Assembly: GCF_002224125.1 (NCBI RefSeq)
Contig: NZ_NCSM01000035.1
Location: 237,893-301,892 of the forward strand
DNA: 64,000 nt
Direction of reading: 5' to 3'
Source: Streptomyces sp. NBS 14/10
GTDB taxonomy: Bacteria > Actinomycetota > Actinomycetes > Streptomycetales > Streptomycetaceae
Positions 16,315 to 25,607 of this stretch are shown here, piece after piece. Under the pieces are notes generated by a model. The model saw only the letters and a list, made by a program, of their open reading frames with translations. It did not search any database and was not told the origin of the DNA. A program made the position numbers and the translations under genes. Numbering within the stretch: the first letter of the stretch is position 1; each line of letters opens with the position of its first letter.

Positions 16315-19300
16315 TCAGTACTCCACGTTCTGGGACCGGCGCCGGATGACGGTGATCGCGTCGCGCTGGTTGCCGGTCGGTCCGTAGTAGTTGGGCGCGA
16401 AGGAGAGCTGCGCGTAGCCGCCGATGAGGTGGGTGGGCTTGATGAGCAGCTTGGTGAGGGCGTTGTGGGTGCCGCCCCGGCCGCCGGTGGTCTCGGACTT
16501 GGGCACGTTCACCAGGCGTTCCTGTACGTGGTACATGAACACGGTGCCTTCGGGCATGCGGTGGGAGACCACGGCCCGGGCGACGACGACGCCGTTGGCG
16601 TTGACCGCCTCGATCCAGTCGTTGTCGGCCACGCCGATGGACTGGGCGTCGGGCACGCTGAGCCAGATGACGGGGCCGCCGCGGGCCAGCGTCTGCATGA
16701 TCAGGTTTTCCTGGTACTCGGAGTGGATGGACCACTTGGAGTGCGGGGTGACATAGCGGACGGTGACGGACCGCCCGGCATCCCCGCTGTTGGCGCCGGG
16801 TGGCGGGGCCTCGCCGAGGGCGGCCATGTCCAGCGGGGGCCGGTAGACGGGAAGTTGCTCGCCGAGTTCGGCCATCCAGTCGTGGTCCAGGTAGAAGTGC
16901 TGGCGGCCGGTGAGGGTGTGCCAGGGCTTGCGGTGCTCGGTGTTGATGGTGAACGGCGCGTAGCGGCGGTCGGGGGCCTCTTTGCCAGACCATTCGAAGC
17001 TGGCGCCGACCTGCACGGGGCGGGTCTGGGCGTCGGAGAACACCACGCGGCGCTCGGCCACCGAGGCGCCCAGTTCGGTGAGGCCCGAGGCAGGGCCGCA
17101 GCGCTCCGCGAGCTGCCGGAACCCTTCGGCGGCGAGGCGTCCGTTGGTGGTGCCGGAGAGGGCGAGGATCGCCTCGCACATCTTGGTGTCGGTGTCCAGC
17201 AGCGGCCGTCCCTTGGCGGCGCCCCGTACGGCCGTGCCGCAGCGGTCCGCGAGCCAGGCGGCTTCGGGCGCGGGGTTGACGCCCACGCCCTTGACCTTCA
17301 TGCCCTGCCGTTCGGCGAGCGGGCCGAAGGCGGCGAGCTGGTCGGCGACGGCGGTGTAGTCGCGTTCGACGAGGGCGAAGTCCGGCAGGTTCCGGCCGGG
17401 CACGGCGCCCGTCACGGAGCCGGTCGTCGGGTCGCGCCAGTCCGGTACGGTGCCGCCGGGCTGGGCGGTCTCGCCGGGGGTGTCGTGCATCAGGGCGCAG
17501 GCGACCAGGTCGTGGGCGGTCTCCAGGCGTCCGGCGGCGAGTTCGCTGAGTTTGCGGGCGAGGCCGTGGAAGATCTCGAAGTCGGTGCGGGCCTGCCAGG
17601 GCGGGATGATCGCCGGGGTGAAGGCGTGGACGTAGGGGTGCATGTCGGTGCTGGACAGGTCGTGCTTCTCGTACCAGGTGGCGGCGGGCAGCACGAGGTC
17701 GGCGAAGAGCGTGGTGGAGGTCATCCGGAAGTCCAGCGCCAGCAGCAGGTCGAGCTTCCCGCGCGGCGCCTCGTCTCGCCAGGTCACGTCCGCCGGGCGG
17801 TTGCCGGGCGGGGCCTCCTCGGCGGTGGCGTTGTCGCGGGCGCCGAGCAGATGGCGCAGGAAGTACTCGTTCCCCTTGGCTGAGGACCCGATGAGGTTGG
17901 CCCGCCAGACGGTCAGCACACGGGGCCAGTTCTCCGGCGCGTCCGGGTCCTCGCAGGCGAAGTCCAGCTGTCCGGTGGCCAGTTGTCCGGCGATCCACTC
18001 CCCCGCCGGCTGCCCGCTCTCCTTGGCCCGGCGGCCCAGGTCGAGGGGGTTGGCGGCGAAGGTGGGGTACGAGGGCATCCAGCCGAGCCGCATGGACTGG
18101 GCGACCAGGTCGGCGGTGTGGCGGCCGGTGAACAGGCCGCGGCCGGTGGGGGACGCCAGCGCGTCGGCGCCGTACCGTTCGTAGCGCCACTGGTCGGTGT
18201 GCAGATACCAGTACGGGGTGCCGGCCATCTGCCGGGAGGGCCGTACCCAGTCGGCGGCGGTGGCCAGCTGCTGCCAGCCGGTGAAGGGCCGCACCTTCTC
18301 CTGGCCCACGTAGTGCGCCCAGCCTCCGCCGTTGACGCCCTGGCAGCCGGTGAGGAGCAGCAGGGTGAGGAACGAGCGGTAGATGGTGTCGGAGTGGAAC
18401 CAGTGGTTGGTGCCGGCGCCCATCACGATCATGCAGCGCCCGTTGCTCTTCTCGGCGGTGCCCGCGAACTCGCGGGCCGCGCGGATCACGGCGGCGGCCG
18501 GTACGGAGGTGATGGCCTCCTGCCAGGCGGGGGTGCCGGGCACCGTGGCGTCGTCGTAGCCGGTCGGCCACTGTCCCTCAAGGCCGGGGCGGCCCACCGC
18601 GTACTGGGCCATGAGCAGGTCGAAGACCGTGGTGACCAGCCGTCCGCCGAGCCGCCGTACGGGGACGGAGCGCCGTACGGTGGCGCCGGGCGTATCGAAG
18701 CGGGGCAGCTCGACCTCGACGGTCTGGACGGTCCCGGCGGCCTGATGGAAGGTCAGCCGGGGGGTGATGTCACCCAGGTCCAGGTTCCAGCGGCCCTCGC
18801 CGCCCTTGCTCCACCGGTCGCCCAGGGTGCCGCCAGGGACGACCGGGCGGTCGGTCCGCGTGTCGTAGAGGACCGGCATCCAGCGCCGGGCCGCCTCGTC
18901 GGCGTGGGCGGCCAGGCCCGGGTCGGTCTCCTCCAGGTCGGCGGCGGTGAGGAACTTGCCGGGGACGCGGTGTCCGGACGGCTCCCGCTCGACCAGGTCG
19001 ACCAGGAAGGGCAGATCGGTGAAGCGCCTGACGTAGTCGGCGAAGTAGGGGACCTCCCGCTCGGCGAAGAACTCCTTGAGGATGACGTGTCCCATCGCCA
19101 TGGCGACCGCGCCGTCGGTGCCGGGGTGGGGGTGCAGCCACTCGTCGGCGAACTTGGTGGCGTCCGCGTAGTCCGGGGAGACCACCACCACCTTCTGGCC
19201 CCGGTAGCGGGCCTCGGCCATCCAGTGGGCGTCGGGGGTGCGGGTGACGGGGACGTTGGAGCCCCACAGCATCAGATAGGCGGCGTCCCACCAGTCGCCC

Positions 19301-20070
19301 GACTCGGGGACGTCGGTCTGGTCGCCGAACACCTGGGGGGAGGCGATGGGCAGATCCGCGTACCAGTCGTAGAAGGAGATCATCGGCGCGCCGATCAGCG
19401 ACATGAAGCGGGCGCCGACGGCGTGCGAGGCCATGGACATGGCGGGGATCGGAGAGAAGCCGGCGATCCGGTCCGGGCCGTACTCCTTCAGGGTGTGCAC
19501 ATGGGCGGCGGCCGCGATCTCCAGCGCCTCGTCCCAGGTGATGCGGACCAGCCCGCCCTTGCCGCGGGCCGACTGGTAGCGGTGGCGTTTGTCCGGGTCG
19601 CCGGTGATCTCCGCCCAGGCGGCCACCGGGTCGCCGAGCCGCGCCTTGGCCTCCCGGTAGAGCTCGACCAGTACGCCGCGGGCGTGCGGATAGCGCACCC
19701 GGGTGGGCGAGTAGGTGTACCAGGAGAAGGCGGCGCCGCGCGGGCAGCCGCGGGGCTCGTACTCCGGCCGGTCCGGGCCGACCGAGGGGTAGTCGGTCTG
19801 CTGGGTCTCCCAGGTGATCAGCCCGTCCTTGACGTACACCTTCCAGGAGCAGGAGCCGGTGCAGTTCACGCCGTGCGTGGAGCGCACCACCTTGTCGTGG
19901 GCCCAGCGCTCCCGGTACGGGGAGTCCTCCACCGCCTGGTCGGTCCGGTACACGGCCCGCAGGTCCAGGGTGGTCGGGGTGCGCCTGAGGGACGCCCCGG
20001 CCCGCAGGAGGCGCTCGGTCACCGCTGACGCGGCTGACTCGGCCGCCGATCGTGTTGTGCGACGTGCCAC
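16315..20070 (-). CDS. narG: Respiratory nitrate reductase alpha subunit
   Basis: A 1251-residue molybdoenzyme catalysing nitrate to nitrite on the cytoplasmic face of the membrane. The FS0 cluster motif begins HGVNCTGSCSW and its last Cys lies in EPRGCPRGAAFSW. The molybdenum-ligand Asp lies in SFYDWYADLP. The bis-MGD binding domains are full length. There is no Tat signal, as expected for NarG. I chose GTG 20070 because AGAGGAG stands ten bases upstream and the conserved N-terminus starts soon after; the open frame extends 47 codons further without a ribosome site. It is the first gene of narGHJI. A 14-bp perfect inverted repeat (20100-20137) precedes the ribosome site. Confidence 0.96.
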   Translation of the reverse strand: MARRTTRSAAESAASAVTERLLRAGASLRRTPTTLDLRAVYRTDQAVEDSPYRERWAHDKVVRSTHGVNCTGSCSWKVYVKDGLITWETQQTDYPSVGPDRPEYEPRGCPRGAAFSWYTYSPTRVRYPHARGVLVELYREAKARLGDPVAAWAEITGDPDKRHRYQSARGKGGLVRITWDEALEIAAAAHVHTLKEYGPDRIAGFSPIPAMSMASHAVGARFMSLIGAPMISFYDWYADLPIASPQVFGDQTDVPESGDWWDAAYLMLWGSNVPVTRTPDAHWMAEARYRGQKVVVVSPDYADATKFADEWLHPHPGTDGAVAMAMGHVILKEFFAEREVPYFADYVRRFTDLPFLVDLVEREPSGHRVPGKFLTAADLEETDPGLAAHADEAARRWMPVLYDTRTDRPVVPGGTLGDRWSKGGEGRWNLDLGDITPRLTFHQAAGTVQTVEVELPRFDTPGATVRRSVPVRRLGGRLVTTVFDLLMAQYAVGRPGLEGQWPTGYDDATVPGTPAWQEAITSVPAAAVIRAAREFAGTAEKSNGRCMIVMGAGTNHWFHSDTIYRSFLTLLLLTGCQGVNGGGWAHYVGQEKVRPFTGWQQLATAADWVRPSRQMAGTPYWYLHTDQWRYERYGADALASPTGRGLFTGRHTADLVAQSMRLGWMPSYPTFAANPLDLGRRAKESGQPAGEWIAGQLATGQLDFACEDPDAPENWPRVLTVWRANLIGSSAKGNEYFLRHLLGARDNATAEEAPPGNRPADVTWRDEAPRGKLDLLLALDFRMTSTTLFADLVLPAATWYEKHDLSSTDMHPYVHAFTPAIIPPWQARTDFEIFHGLARKLSELAAGRLETAHDLVACALMHDTPGETAQPGGTVPDWRDPTTGSVTGAVPGRNLPDFALVERDYTAVADQLAAFGPLAERQGMKVKGVGVNPAPEAAWLADRCGTAVRGAAKGRPLLDTDTKMCEAILALSGTTNGRLAAEGFRQLAERCGPASGLTELGASVAERRVVFSDAQTRPVQVGASFEWSGKEAPDRRYAPFTINTEHRKPWHTLTGRQHFYLDHDWMAELGEQLPVYRPPLDMAALGEAPPPGANSGDAGRSVTVRYVTPHSKWSIHSEYQENLIMQTLARGGPVIWLSVPDAQSIGVADNDWIEAVNANGVVVARAVVSHRMPEGTVFMYHVQERLVNVPKSETTGGRGGTHNALTKLLIKPTHLIGGYAQLSFAPNYYGPTGNQRDAITVIRRRSQNVEY

Positions 20071-20099
20071 GGACCAACAACTCCTCTGGGTGGGGGCCC

Positions 20100-20137
20100 G
20101 GTCACATGCCGCTTCCCCCCGGCAGCGGCATGTGACC
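20100..20137. promoter_or_regulatory. 14-bp perfect inverted repeat in the narG leader
   Basis: GGTCACATGCCGCT (20100-20113) and its exact complement AGCGGCATGTGACC (20124-20137) are separated by ten C-rich bases. The element ends 13 bases before the Shine-Dalgarno of narG. It could be an operator for a dimeric regulator or an RNA hairpin in the leader. It lacks a T-run on the narG strand, so a simple terminator is less likely. Confidence 0.55.
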
Positions 20138-20227
20138 TGCTTGGGTTCGCGCCTCAGCATTGCTCTCGTATCAGCCACACCGTCTGACCGCTTTCGGCCA
20201 TTTAGCATCATCTGAAACTGTCTTTTC

Positions 20228-20276
20228 TTGCACTTTGCAATGCTTGCCTCAGGCGTATGACTTGCCTACAAGGCAA
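20228..20276. promoter_or_regulatory. Two TTGC...GCAA palindromes upstream of narG
   Basis: TTGCA-CTT-TGCAA lies at 20228-20240 and TTGCCT-ACA-AGGCAA at 20262-20276. Both lie in a relatively AT-rich stretch about 160-210 bases before the narG start. Their spacing and shared outer bases suggest paired binding sites for one regulator. The regulator is not identified. Confidence 0.3.
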
Positions 20277-20337
20277 AAGTTGCTGGAAGTTGACGAGGCA
20301 TCAAACTGCCCTGGTGATCGGTACGGCCTGGCCCTCC

Positions 20338-21381
20338 TCATCGCCCCGGCGGCGCCGTGCGGCGGGCGTTGCCATTTCTTGACCTCTTTTTCTGGCCAGA
20401 TCCTCGACCGCCCAACGCGCCGAACATGACAATGGCCCATGCCCCAGAGGCACCCCAGGCCATCACATGCCCCACGGGCACCAGCCGGTGCGGCCCCTCA
20501 GCGGTGCCCAGGGCGGCCGTGGACACGGCGTACATGCCCAGCGGGAAGACGATCGTCCACCACGTCGGTTCAAAGGCGAGCGAGACCCGGTGCACCCCGT
20601 GCCGCCAGACCCCGGCGGCCAGCAGCACCGGCAGCAGACAGGTCATCCAGCCCCATATGACCAGGAGAAACCCCGCGACGACGTCCCCAGGGGGCGAGGA
20701 GTCGAGCCCCTGCGGAACGAGCCGGGCGCCGGCCAGCAGGCTGATCGCGCAGGCGCCCATGGCGATCCAGTACGGCGGCGACAGCTCCTGCGGCCGTACG
20801 CCGAGGCGCACCAGCCGGCTCGCCACCGCCACGGCCACCACGACATAGAGCACCAGCCCGAGGGCCCAGCCGGTCTCCTTCGCCGCCAGGGCCCGGTGGG
20901 GCTCCAGCGCGGCGCCGGCCAGCACCACGGACTGGAGGCCCACCACGCACAGAAACCAGCTGCCGTCGACATGCCGCAGCACGCCGCCGGGCCCGAGCCC
21001 GCGCACCACCCGCGCCGCGCACCACATCAGCGCCAGCCATACAGGCAGGGCCACGGCCAGCAGAATCGCCGCGACCGGCCGCCACGGCCCGGCCGCCAGC
21101 CGGGTGGCGAGCACATCGGAGCCCGCGACGAAGGTGAAGAACCCGAACACCTTCGCCGGGTCCCTCAGCTGCGCCGCCACCTCCCGCCGGTGCCCGGTCA
21201 CCCGCCGCGCCCAGGCCACCAGCAGCAGTCCGTACATCGCCAGGGCCACCGCGAGCAGCCCGTCCGACGCCCATCGCGCCCCCGCGGCGCGGACCCCCTG
21301 CGAGACGATGCCGGTCGCCATCACCGGCGCGAATCCGCCGGGCCGCAGCTCCCGGTCCGCCCGCACACGTTTCATCCACAT
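20338..21381 (-). CDS. TDT/SLAC1-family anion channel (TehA-like)
   Basis: A 347-residue integral membrane protein with about ten hydrophobic helices. It shows the family opening RPGGFAPVMATGIVSQG and the later segments PPYWIAMGACAISLLAG and FEPTWWTIVFPLGMYAVST. TDT members include the TehA tellurite-resistance protein, Mae1 malate carrier and the plant SLAC1 nitrate/chloride channel. It lies 267 bases upstream of narG on the same strand, where a NarK transporter would often be found. Nitrate, nitrite or another anion is therefore a reasonable substrate guess. The start is uncertain among GTG 21384, ATG 21381 and ATG 21375, none with a clear ribosome site. Confidence 0.8.
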   Translation of the reverse strand: MWMKRVRADRELRPGGFAPVMATGIVSQGVRAAGARWASDGLLAVALAMYGLLLVAWARRVTGHRREVAAQLRDPAKVFGFFTFVAGSDVLATRLAAGPWRPVAAILLAVALPVWLALMWCAARVVRGLGPGGVLRHVDGSWFLCVVGLQSVVLAGAALEPHRALAAKETGWALGLVLYVVVAVAVASRLVRLGVRPQELSPPYWIAMGACAISLLAGARLVPQGLDSSPPGDVVAGFLLVIWGWMTCLLPVLLAAGVWRHGVHRVSLAFEPTWWTIVFPLGMYAVSTAALGTAEGPHRLVPVGHVMAWGASGAWAIVMFGALGGRGSGQKKRSRNGNARRTAPPGR

Positions 21382-22505
21382 CACGCCAGGAGGCTGCCAC
21401 CGGCCCGGCGCGCCGACGCGGGGGTTTCGCCGGGCGGGATCTCGACGGGGGTGTGTTCGGCCAAAGACATCCCATGATCTGGCCACGCCGTCTTGGTGAT
21501 TGCTTGGCGCTACGCAGAGATACGCGATACCCACCGGGGCATCGGGCCGCCCCGGCGGGTATCGGGCGGCGCGAACGGGTGTCGCGAACAGGGCCGCGAA
21601 CAGGTGAACGCCCCCTCGGAAGGGGGCGTGGGGTGGCGGAAGGGGGCGTACGGCTGGGGGCAGCGCGCCGTCGGGGACGGCGCCCCGGGGCGATAGCCCC
21701 CGGGGCGGCGGCCCGACCGGGCGGCGTGCGGCCGGGTGGCAACCAGCCCCAGCCGCCGCCGAGGCGGCGTGCGACCCGACGACGGCAGCGCCCCGACCGC
21801 CGCCCGGGGCGGCGTGCGACCGGGGCCGGGGCGCCATCACTCCGGCGCCCCGGCGGCGGGCAGGGCGGCGACCGGGGCCCGTCCCCTCCGGCGCGCCGCA
21901 ACCAGCGCCGCAGGGCGGCGCTACGCCTCGTCGGCCGGGGGCCGCGCCAGTCGGCTACGCCTCGACAGCGAGGCCGCGCGAGCGCGCGAGGTCCGCTACC
22001 TCCGCGCCGCCCCGCCAGCAGCGGGCAGGGGGGCGGCGGCCGGGGCCCGTCCCTCCGACGCGCCACAGCCGGGGCCGCGCCCGGGCTCCGCTACGCCTCG
22101 TCGGCCGGCCGGGGCCGCGCCAGTCGGCTACGCCTCGCCGGCGAAGCGGCGCGAGGTCCGCTACCTCCGCGCCGCCGGGGCGCTACGCCTCGACCGCGCC
22201 GCGCCACCCCGCCCGGTGTGCTACGCCTCGCCCGCGAAGCCGCGCGAAGCCGCGCGAGGCCCGCCACCTCCGCGTCGTCCCGCCAGCGGGGCCGCAGACA
22301 CTGCGCTCGCCCCAGCGGCGGGCAGGGGGCTGCGGCCCGGGCCCGTCCCCCCGGCGCGCCGCGGCCGGGGGGACGGGCCCGGGCTCCGCTACGCCTCGTC
22401 GGCCGGCCGGGGCCGCGCCAGTCGGCTACACCTCGCCCGCGAAGCGGCGCGAGGCCCGCTGCACCGCGCCCGCAGGTCCCGCGCGCCGCGCCGCCGGCGG
22501 GGCCG
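21382..22505. repeat. Non-coding GC-rich region with a three-copy repeat of about 165-300 bp
   Basis: No credible gene lies between the TDT start and the pepN stop. Two landmark strings recur. CGCTACGCCTCGTCGGCCGG occurs at 21919, 22089 and 22387. A GGGCAGGG...GGGCCCGTCCC block occurs near 21858, 22023 and 22320. Between them are shared segments such as CGCCAGTCGGCTAC and GAAGCGGCGCGAGG. The copy spacing is about 170 bp and then 298 bp, so the middle unit is expanded. ORFs across the region are low-complexity Arg/Pro/Ala and are rejected as genes. Confidence 0.6.
22335..22384. repeat. 21-bp perfect GC-only palindrome in the repeat array
   Basis: The arms are 22335-22355 and 22364-22384, fully complementary, with an eight-base loop. 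Corresponding places in the other two repeat copies have lost the symmetry. It lies about 120 bases after the pepN stop on the minus strand, so it could act as a strong terminator for pepN. It could equally be a fold of the repeat family. Confidence 0.6.
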
Positions 22506-25091
22506 CTACGCCCCGCCCTCCGTGGCTGCCGCCTCCTCCTGGGCCCGCTGGACGTGCAGCGCCCGGCGCAGATCGTCGAGTTCGTCGGCGAAGCGGCGGC
22601 GCAGCGTCGGGGGCACGGACGGGGCGTCGGCGCTCAGGCACTCCTCCCCCAGCCGCAGGGTCGTCTCGTCCACCGTCGTGGGGAAGCCCCAGCGGGCGAC
22701 CGAGTCGGCGATGGCCGGGCCGCGGCGGACGGCCAGGTCGACGGCGGCCGGGAAGTAGCCGTGGACGTACTCGGCGAGGAGGGCGTGCTGCTCGGGCTGC
22801 CAGAAGCCCAGGGCCGTCGCGGTGATGAGGTAGTTGGACAGCTCCGGGCCGTCGGCCTCGAAGAGCGCGGCCCAGGCGGCGCGCTTGGCCTCGGCGTCGG
22901 GGAGCGCGGCGCGGCAGCGGGCCGCGCCCTCCTGGCCGGTGGCGCTGGAGTCACGGGCGAGCTCGGCGTCGATATCGGCCGGGGTGACGGCGCCGAGGAC
23001 GGCGAGGCGCCGGAGGACCTGCCAGCGCAGCTCGGGGTCGAGGTCCGGGCCGCCGGGGACGGTGTCGCGGCCGAGCCAGTCGCTCAGCTCGGCGGCCGAG
23101 GTGGCGCTGTCGACGAGGGTGCGCACGGCGGCGAGCCGCAGCCCGGGCCCTGAGCCGTCCTCGGTGCGGCGCAGCAGATCGCGGCAGGTGGCGGAGATGG
23201 TGGCGAGGGCGGCGGCGCGCTTGTGGGCGGGGAGGTAGCGGTCGGCGATCTGGGTGCGGGCGAAGGCGAGGACGCCCTGGACGATCGCTATGTCGGTCTC
23301 GTGCGGGAGATGGGCGCGGGCGGCGTCGAGGTAGGCGCCGGGCGGCAGTTCACCGTCGCGCACCATATCGCGCGCGGCGTTCCAGACGACGGCGCGGCTG
23401 AGCGCGTCGGGGAGGCCGGACAGGGAGCGCAGGGCGGTCTTCCAGGATCCGGGGTCCAGCCGGATCTTGGCGTAGGTGAGGTCGCTGTCGTTGAGGAGCA
23501 GCAGGTCGGGGCGGGGGCCGGTGAACGGGAGGGTCAGCGGGGAGCCGTCGGTCAGCTCGGCCTCGACCCGGTCGCGCAGTACGAGCTTGTGAGGGGCGGC
23601 GGGCTCGTGGTCGTACAGGCCGATGGCGATGCGGTGCGGGCGGCTGATGCCGCTGTCAGCTGTGCCGCTTCCCTTGTGGTGGATCTCGGCCGTCCACTGG
23701 CCGCCGCTGGTGGTGATCGCCGGCGTGAGGGTGTCCACGCCGTCGGTGCGCAGCCAGCGGTCGGCCCAGGCGTGCACATCCCGGCCGGACGCCTCGGCTA
23801 GGGAGTCGATGAAGTCGGCGAGGGTGGCGTTGCCGAAGCGGTGCCGGGCGAAGTGGTTGTTGATGCCGTCGAGGAAGTTCTTCTCACCGAGCCAGGCGAC
23901 GAGTTGGCGCAGCGCGGAGGCGCCCTTGGCGTAGGAGATGCCGTCGAAGTTGAGGCGGGCGGCGGCGGTGTCGGGGACCTGCTCGGGCGTGGGGGCCACG
24001 GGGTGGGTGGAGGGGCGCTGGTCGGCGTCGTAGCCCCAGTTCTTGCGGCGCACGCCGAAGTCGGCCCAGGTGTCGGTGTAGCGGGTGGTCTCGGTGAGGG
24101 TCTGGTAGCCCATGTACTCGGCGAACGACTCGTTCAGCCAGATGTCGTCCCACCACTCCATGGTGACCAGGTCGCCGAACCACATATGGGCCATCTCGTG
24201 GGCGATGACCATCGCGCGGGTCTGCCGTTCGGCGTCGGTGACGGCGGAGCGGTAGATGAATTCGTCGCGGAAGGTGACGAGGCCGGGGTTCTCCATGGCG
24301 CCGGAGTTGAACTCCGGGACGAACGCCTGGTCGTAGGAGTCGAAGGGGTACGGCTCGTCGAAGATCTCGTGGTAGCGGTCGAAGCAGCGACGGGTGATGT
24401 CGAAGAGTTCGTCGGCGTCGGCCTCCAGGTACGGCGCGAGGGAGCGGCGTACGTGCAGGCCGAAGGGCAGCCCGGCGTGCTCGGTGCGCACCGAGTGGTA
24501 CGGCCCGGCGGCCAGCGCGAGCAGGTAGGTGCTGATGGGCGGGGTGGGCGCGAGCTGCCAGCGGCCCTCGTGCGGTTCGCCGACGCGGGTGGCGATGCCG
24601 TTGCCGAGGACGGTCCACTCGGGCGGGGCGGTGACGTGCACCTCGAAGACGGCCTTGAGGTCCGGCTGGTCGAAGCCGACGAAGACGTCGTTGGCGTCGG
24701 ACATACAGCACATGGTGTAGAGGTACGTCTCCCCGTCGGCGGGGTCGGTGAAGCGGTGCATGCCCTCGCCGGTGCGGGAGTAGCGCATGTCCGTCTCGAC
24801 GCGCAGCTCGTGCTCGCCCTCGGCGAGCCCGGTGAGCGGCAGCCGCCCGTCGGCGATCACCTCGTCGGCATTGTCGAGGGGGAGCTCCTGGCCGTCGAGC
24901 ACAATGCGGTGCAGGGCGGCAGGCATGAGCTCGGCGAAGGTGTCCACGTCCGGCTGGCGCGCGCTGAAGCGAATGGTGGTGGTTGAACCGAAGATCTCGT
25001 CGCCACGGGTCAGGTCGAGGTCCAGGGTGTAGTGATGGACCTCGATGAGGCGAGCTCGGGTCTGCGCTTCGTCGCGCGTCAGTACGGACAT
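22506..25091 (-). CDS. pepN: Aminopeptidase N (M1 family)
   Basis: An 861-residue cytosolic zinc aminopeptidase that removes N-terminal residues from peptides. The exopeptidase motif GAMEN is present (NSGAMENPGLVTFRDE). The zinc site is HEMAHMWFGDLVTMEWWDDIWLNESFAEYMG, giving HExxH plus the distal Glu. An ERAP1-like helical domain fills the C-terminal 400 residues. The length matches actinobacterial PepN. The ATG at 25091 opens MSVLTRDEAQTRARLIEV, the usual family N-terminus. It is transcribed alone, with chorismate mutase 165 bases upstream on the same strand. Confidence 0.96.
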   Translation of the reverse strand: MSVLTRDEAQTRARLIEVHHYTLDLDLTRGDEIFGSTTTIRFSARQPDVDTFAELMPAALHRIVLDGQELPLDNADEVIADGRLPLTGLAEGEHELRVETDMRYSRTGEGMHRFTDPADGETYLYTMCCMSDANDVFVGFDQPDLKAVFEVHVTAPPEWTVLGNGIATRVGEPHEGRWQLAPTPPISTYLLALAAGPYHSVRTEHAGLPFGLHVRRSLAPYLEADADELFDITRRCFDRYHEIFDEPYPFDSYDQAFVPEFNSGAMENPGLVTFRDEFIYRSAVTDAERQTRAMVIAHEMAHMWFGDLVTMEWWDDIWLNESFAEYMGYQTLTETTRYTDTWADFGVRRKNWGYDADQRPSTHPVAPTPEQVPDTAAARLNFDGISYAKGASALRQLVAWLGEKNFLDGINNHFARHRFGNATLADFIDSLAEASGRDVHAWADRWLRTDGVDTLTPAITTSGGQWTAEIHHKGSGTADSGISRPHRIAIGLYDHEPAAPHKLVLRDRVEAELTDGSPLTLPFTGPRPDLLLLNDSDLTYAKIRLDPGSWKTALRSLSGLPDALSRAVVWNAARDMVRDGELPPGAYLDAARAHLPHETDIAIVQGVLAFARTQIADRYLPAHKRAAALATISATCRDLLRRTEDGSGPGLRLAAVRTLVDSATSAAELSDWLGRDTVPGGPDLDPELRWQVLRRLAVLGAVTPADIDAELARDSSATGQEGAARCRAALPDAEAKRAAWAALFEADGPELSNYLITATALGFWQPEQHALLAEYVHGYFPAAVDLAVRRGPAIADSVARWGFPTTVDETTLRLGEECLSADAPSVPPTLRRRFADELDDLRRALHVQRAQEEAAATEGGA

Positions 25092-25256
25092 GGAGACATG
25101 CTGCCCTACTGCCTGCGGACGTCACACGCCCGGGAAGAGGTTGCGCGGCGCGGTGCGGTTCTGTGTGGATTTGGGGGTGTGCGCCGGGGGATGCGGCCTT
25201 CCCCTCCGCCCGGCGCCCCGGACCGCGCCCCTTTGACGGCAGGCCCTGGGCAGTCC

Positions 25257-25607
25257 TCAGGAGCGCGCGATCGTCTCGTGGTGGCGGATGACCTCCGCGA
25301 TGATGAAGTTGAGCAGCTTCTCCGCGAAGGCCGGGTCGAGCTTGGCGCTCTCCGCGAGGTCGCGGAGCCGCTTGATCTGGCGGGCCTCCCGGGCCGGGTC
25401 GGCCGGGGGGAGCTTGTGCTCGGCCTTGAGGTAGCCGACCTGCTGGGTGGCCTTGAAGCGCTCGGCCAGCATATGGACCACGGCCGCGTCGATGTTGTCG
25501 ATGGAGTCGCGCAGCCGGGTCAGCTCGGCGCGGACGGACTCGTCGATCTCGTCGTTGGTGCTCATGGTGGCGGCCCCGTCGGTCCCCTCGGTCTCGGTTT
25601 GCGTCAT
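25257..25607 (-). CDS. aroQ: Chorismate mutase (AroQ fold)
   Basis: A 116-residue small helical chorismate mutase converting chorismate to prephenate on the way to Phe and Tyr. The conserved pattern is ELTRLRDSIDNIDAAVVHMLAERFKATQQVGYLKAEH, giving the active-site Arg and Lys, then DPAREARQIKRLRDLAESAKLD and LLNFIIAEVIRHHETIA. An internal ATG at 25565 (MSTNDEIDES) could be the true start, as the first 14 residues are not conserved-looking. Spacing to pepN suggests separate transcription. Confidence 0.88.
   Translation of the reverse strand: MTQTETEGTDGAATMSTNDEIDESVRAELTRLRDSIDNIDAAVVHMLAERFKATQQVGYLKAEHKLPPADPAREARQIKRLRDLAESAKLDPAFAEKLLNFIIAEVIRHHETIARS

Noticed and set aside
21858..22470. 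Possible CRISPR array in the repeat region
   Set aside because: Units are long, imperfect and irregularly spaced, with no constant short repeat and unique spacers and no cas genes in the window.
21453..23153. 566-codon ORF across the repeat array into pepN
   Set aside because: Translation is repetitive Arg/Pro/Ala and runs antisense into pepN. The repeats are better treated as non-coding DNA.
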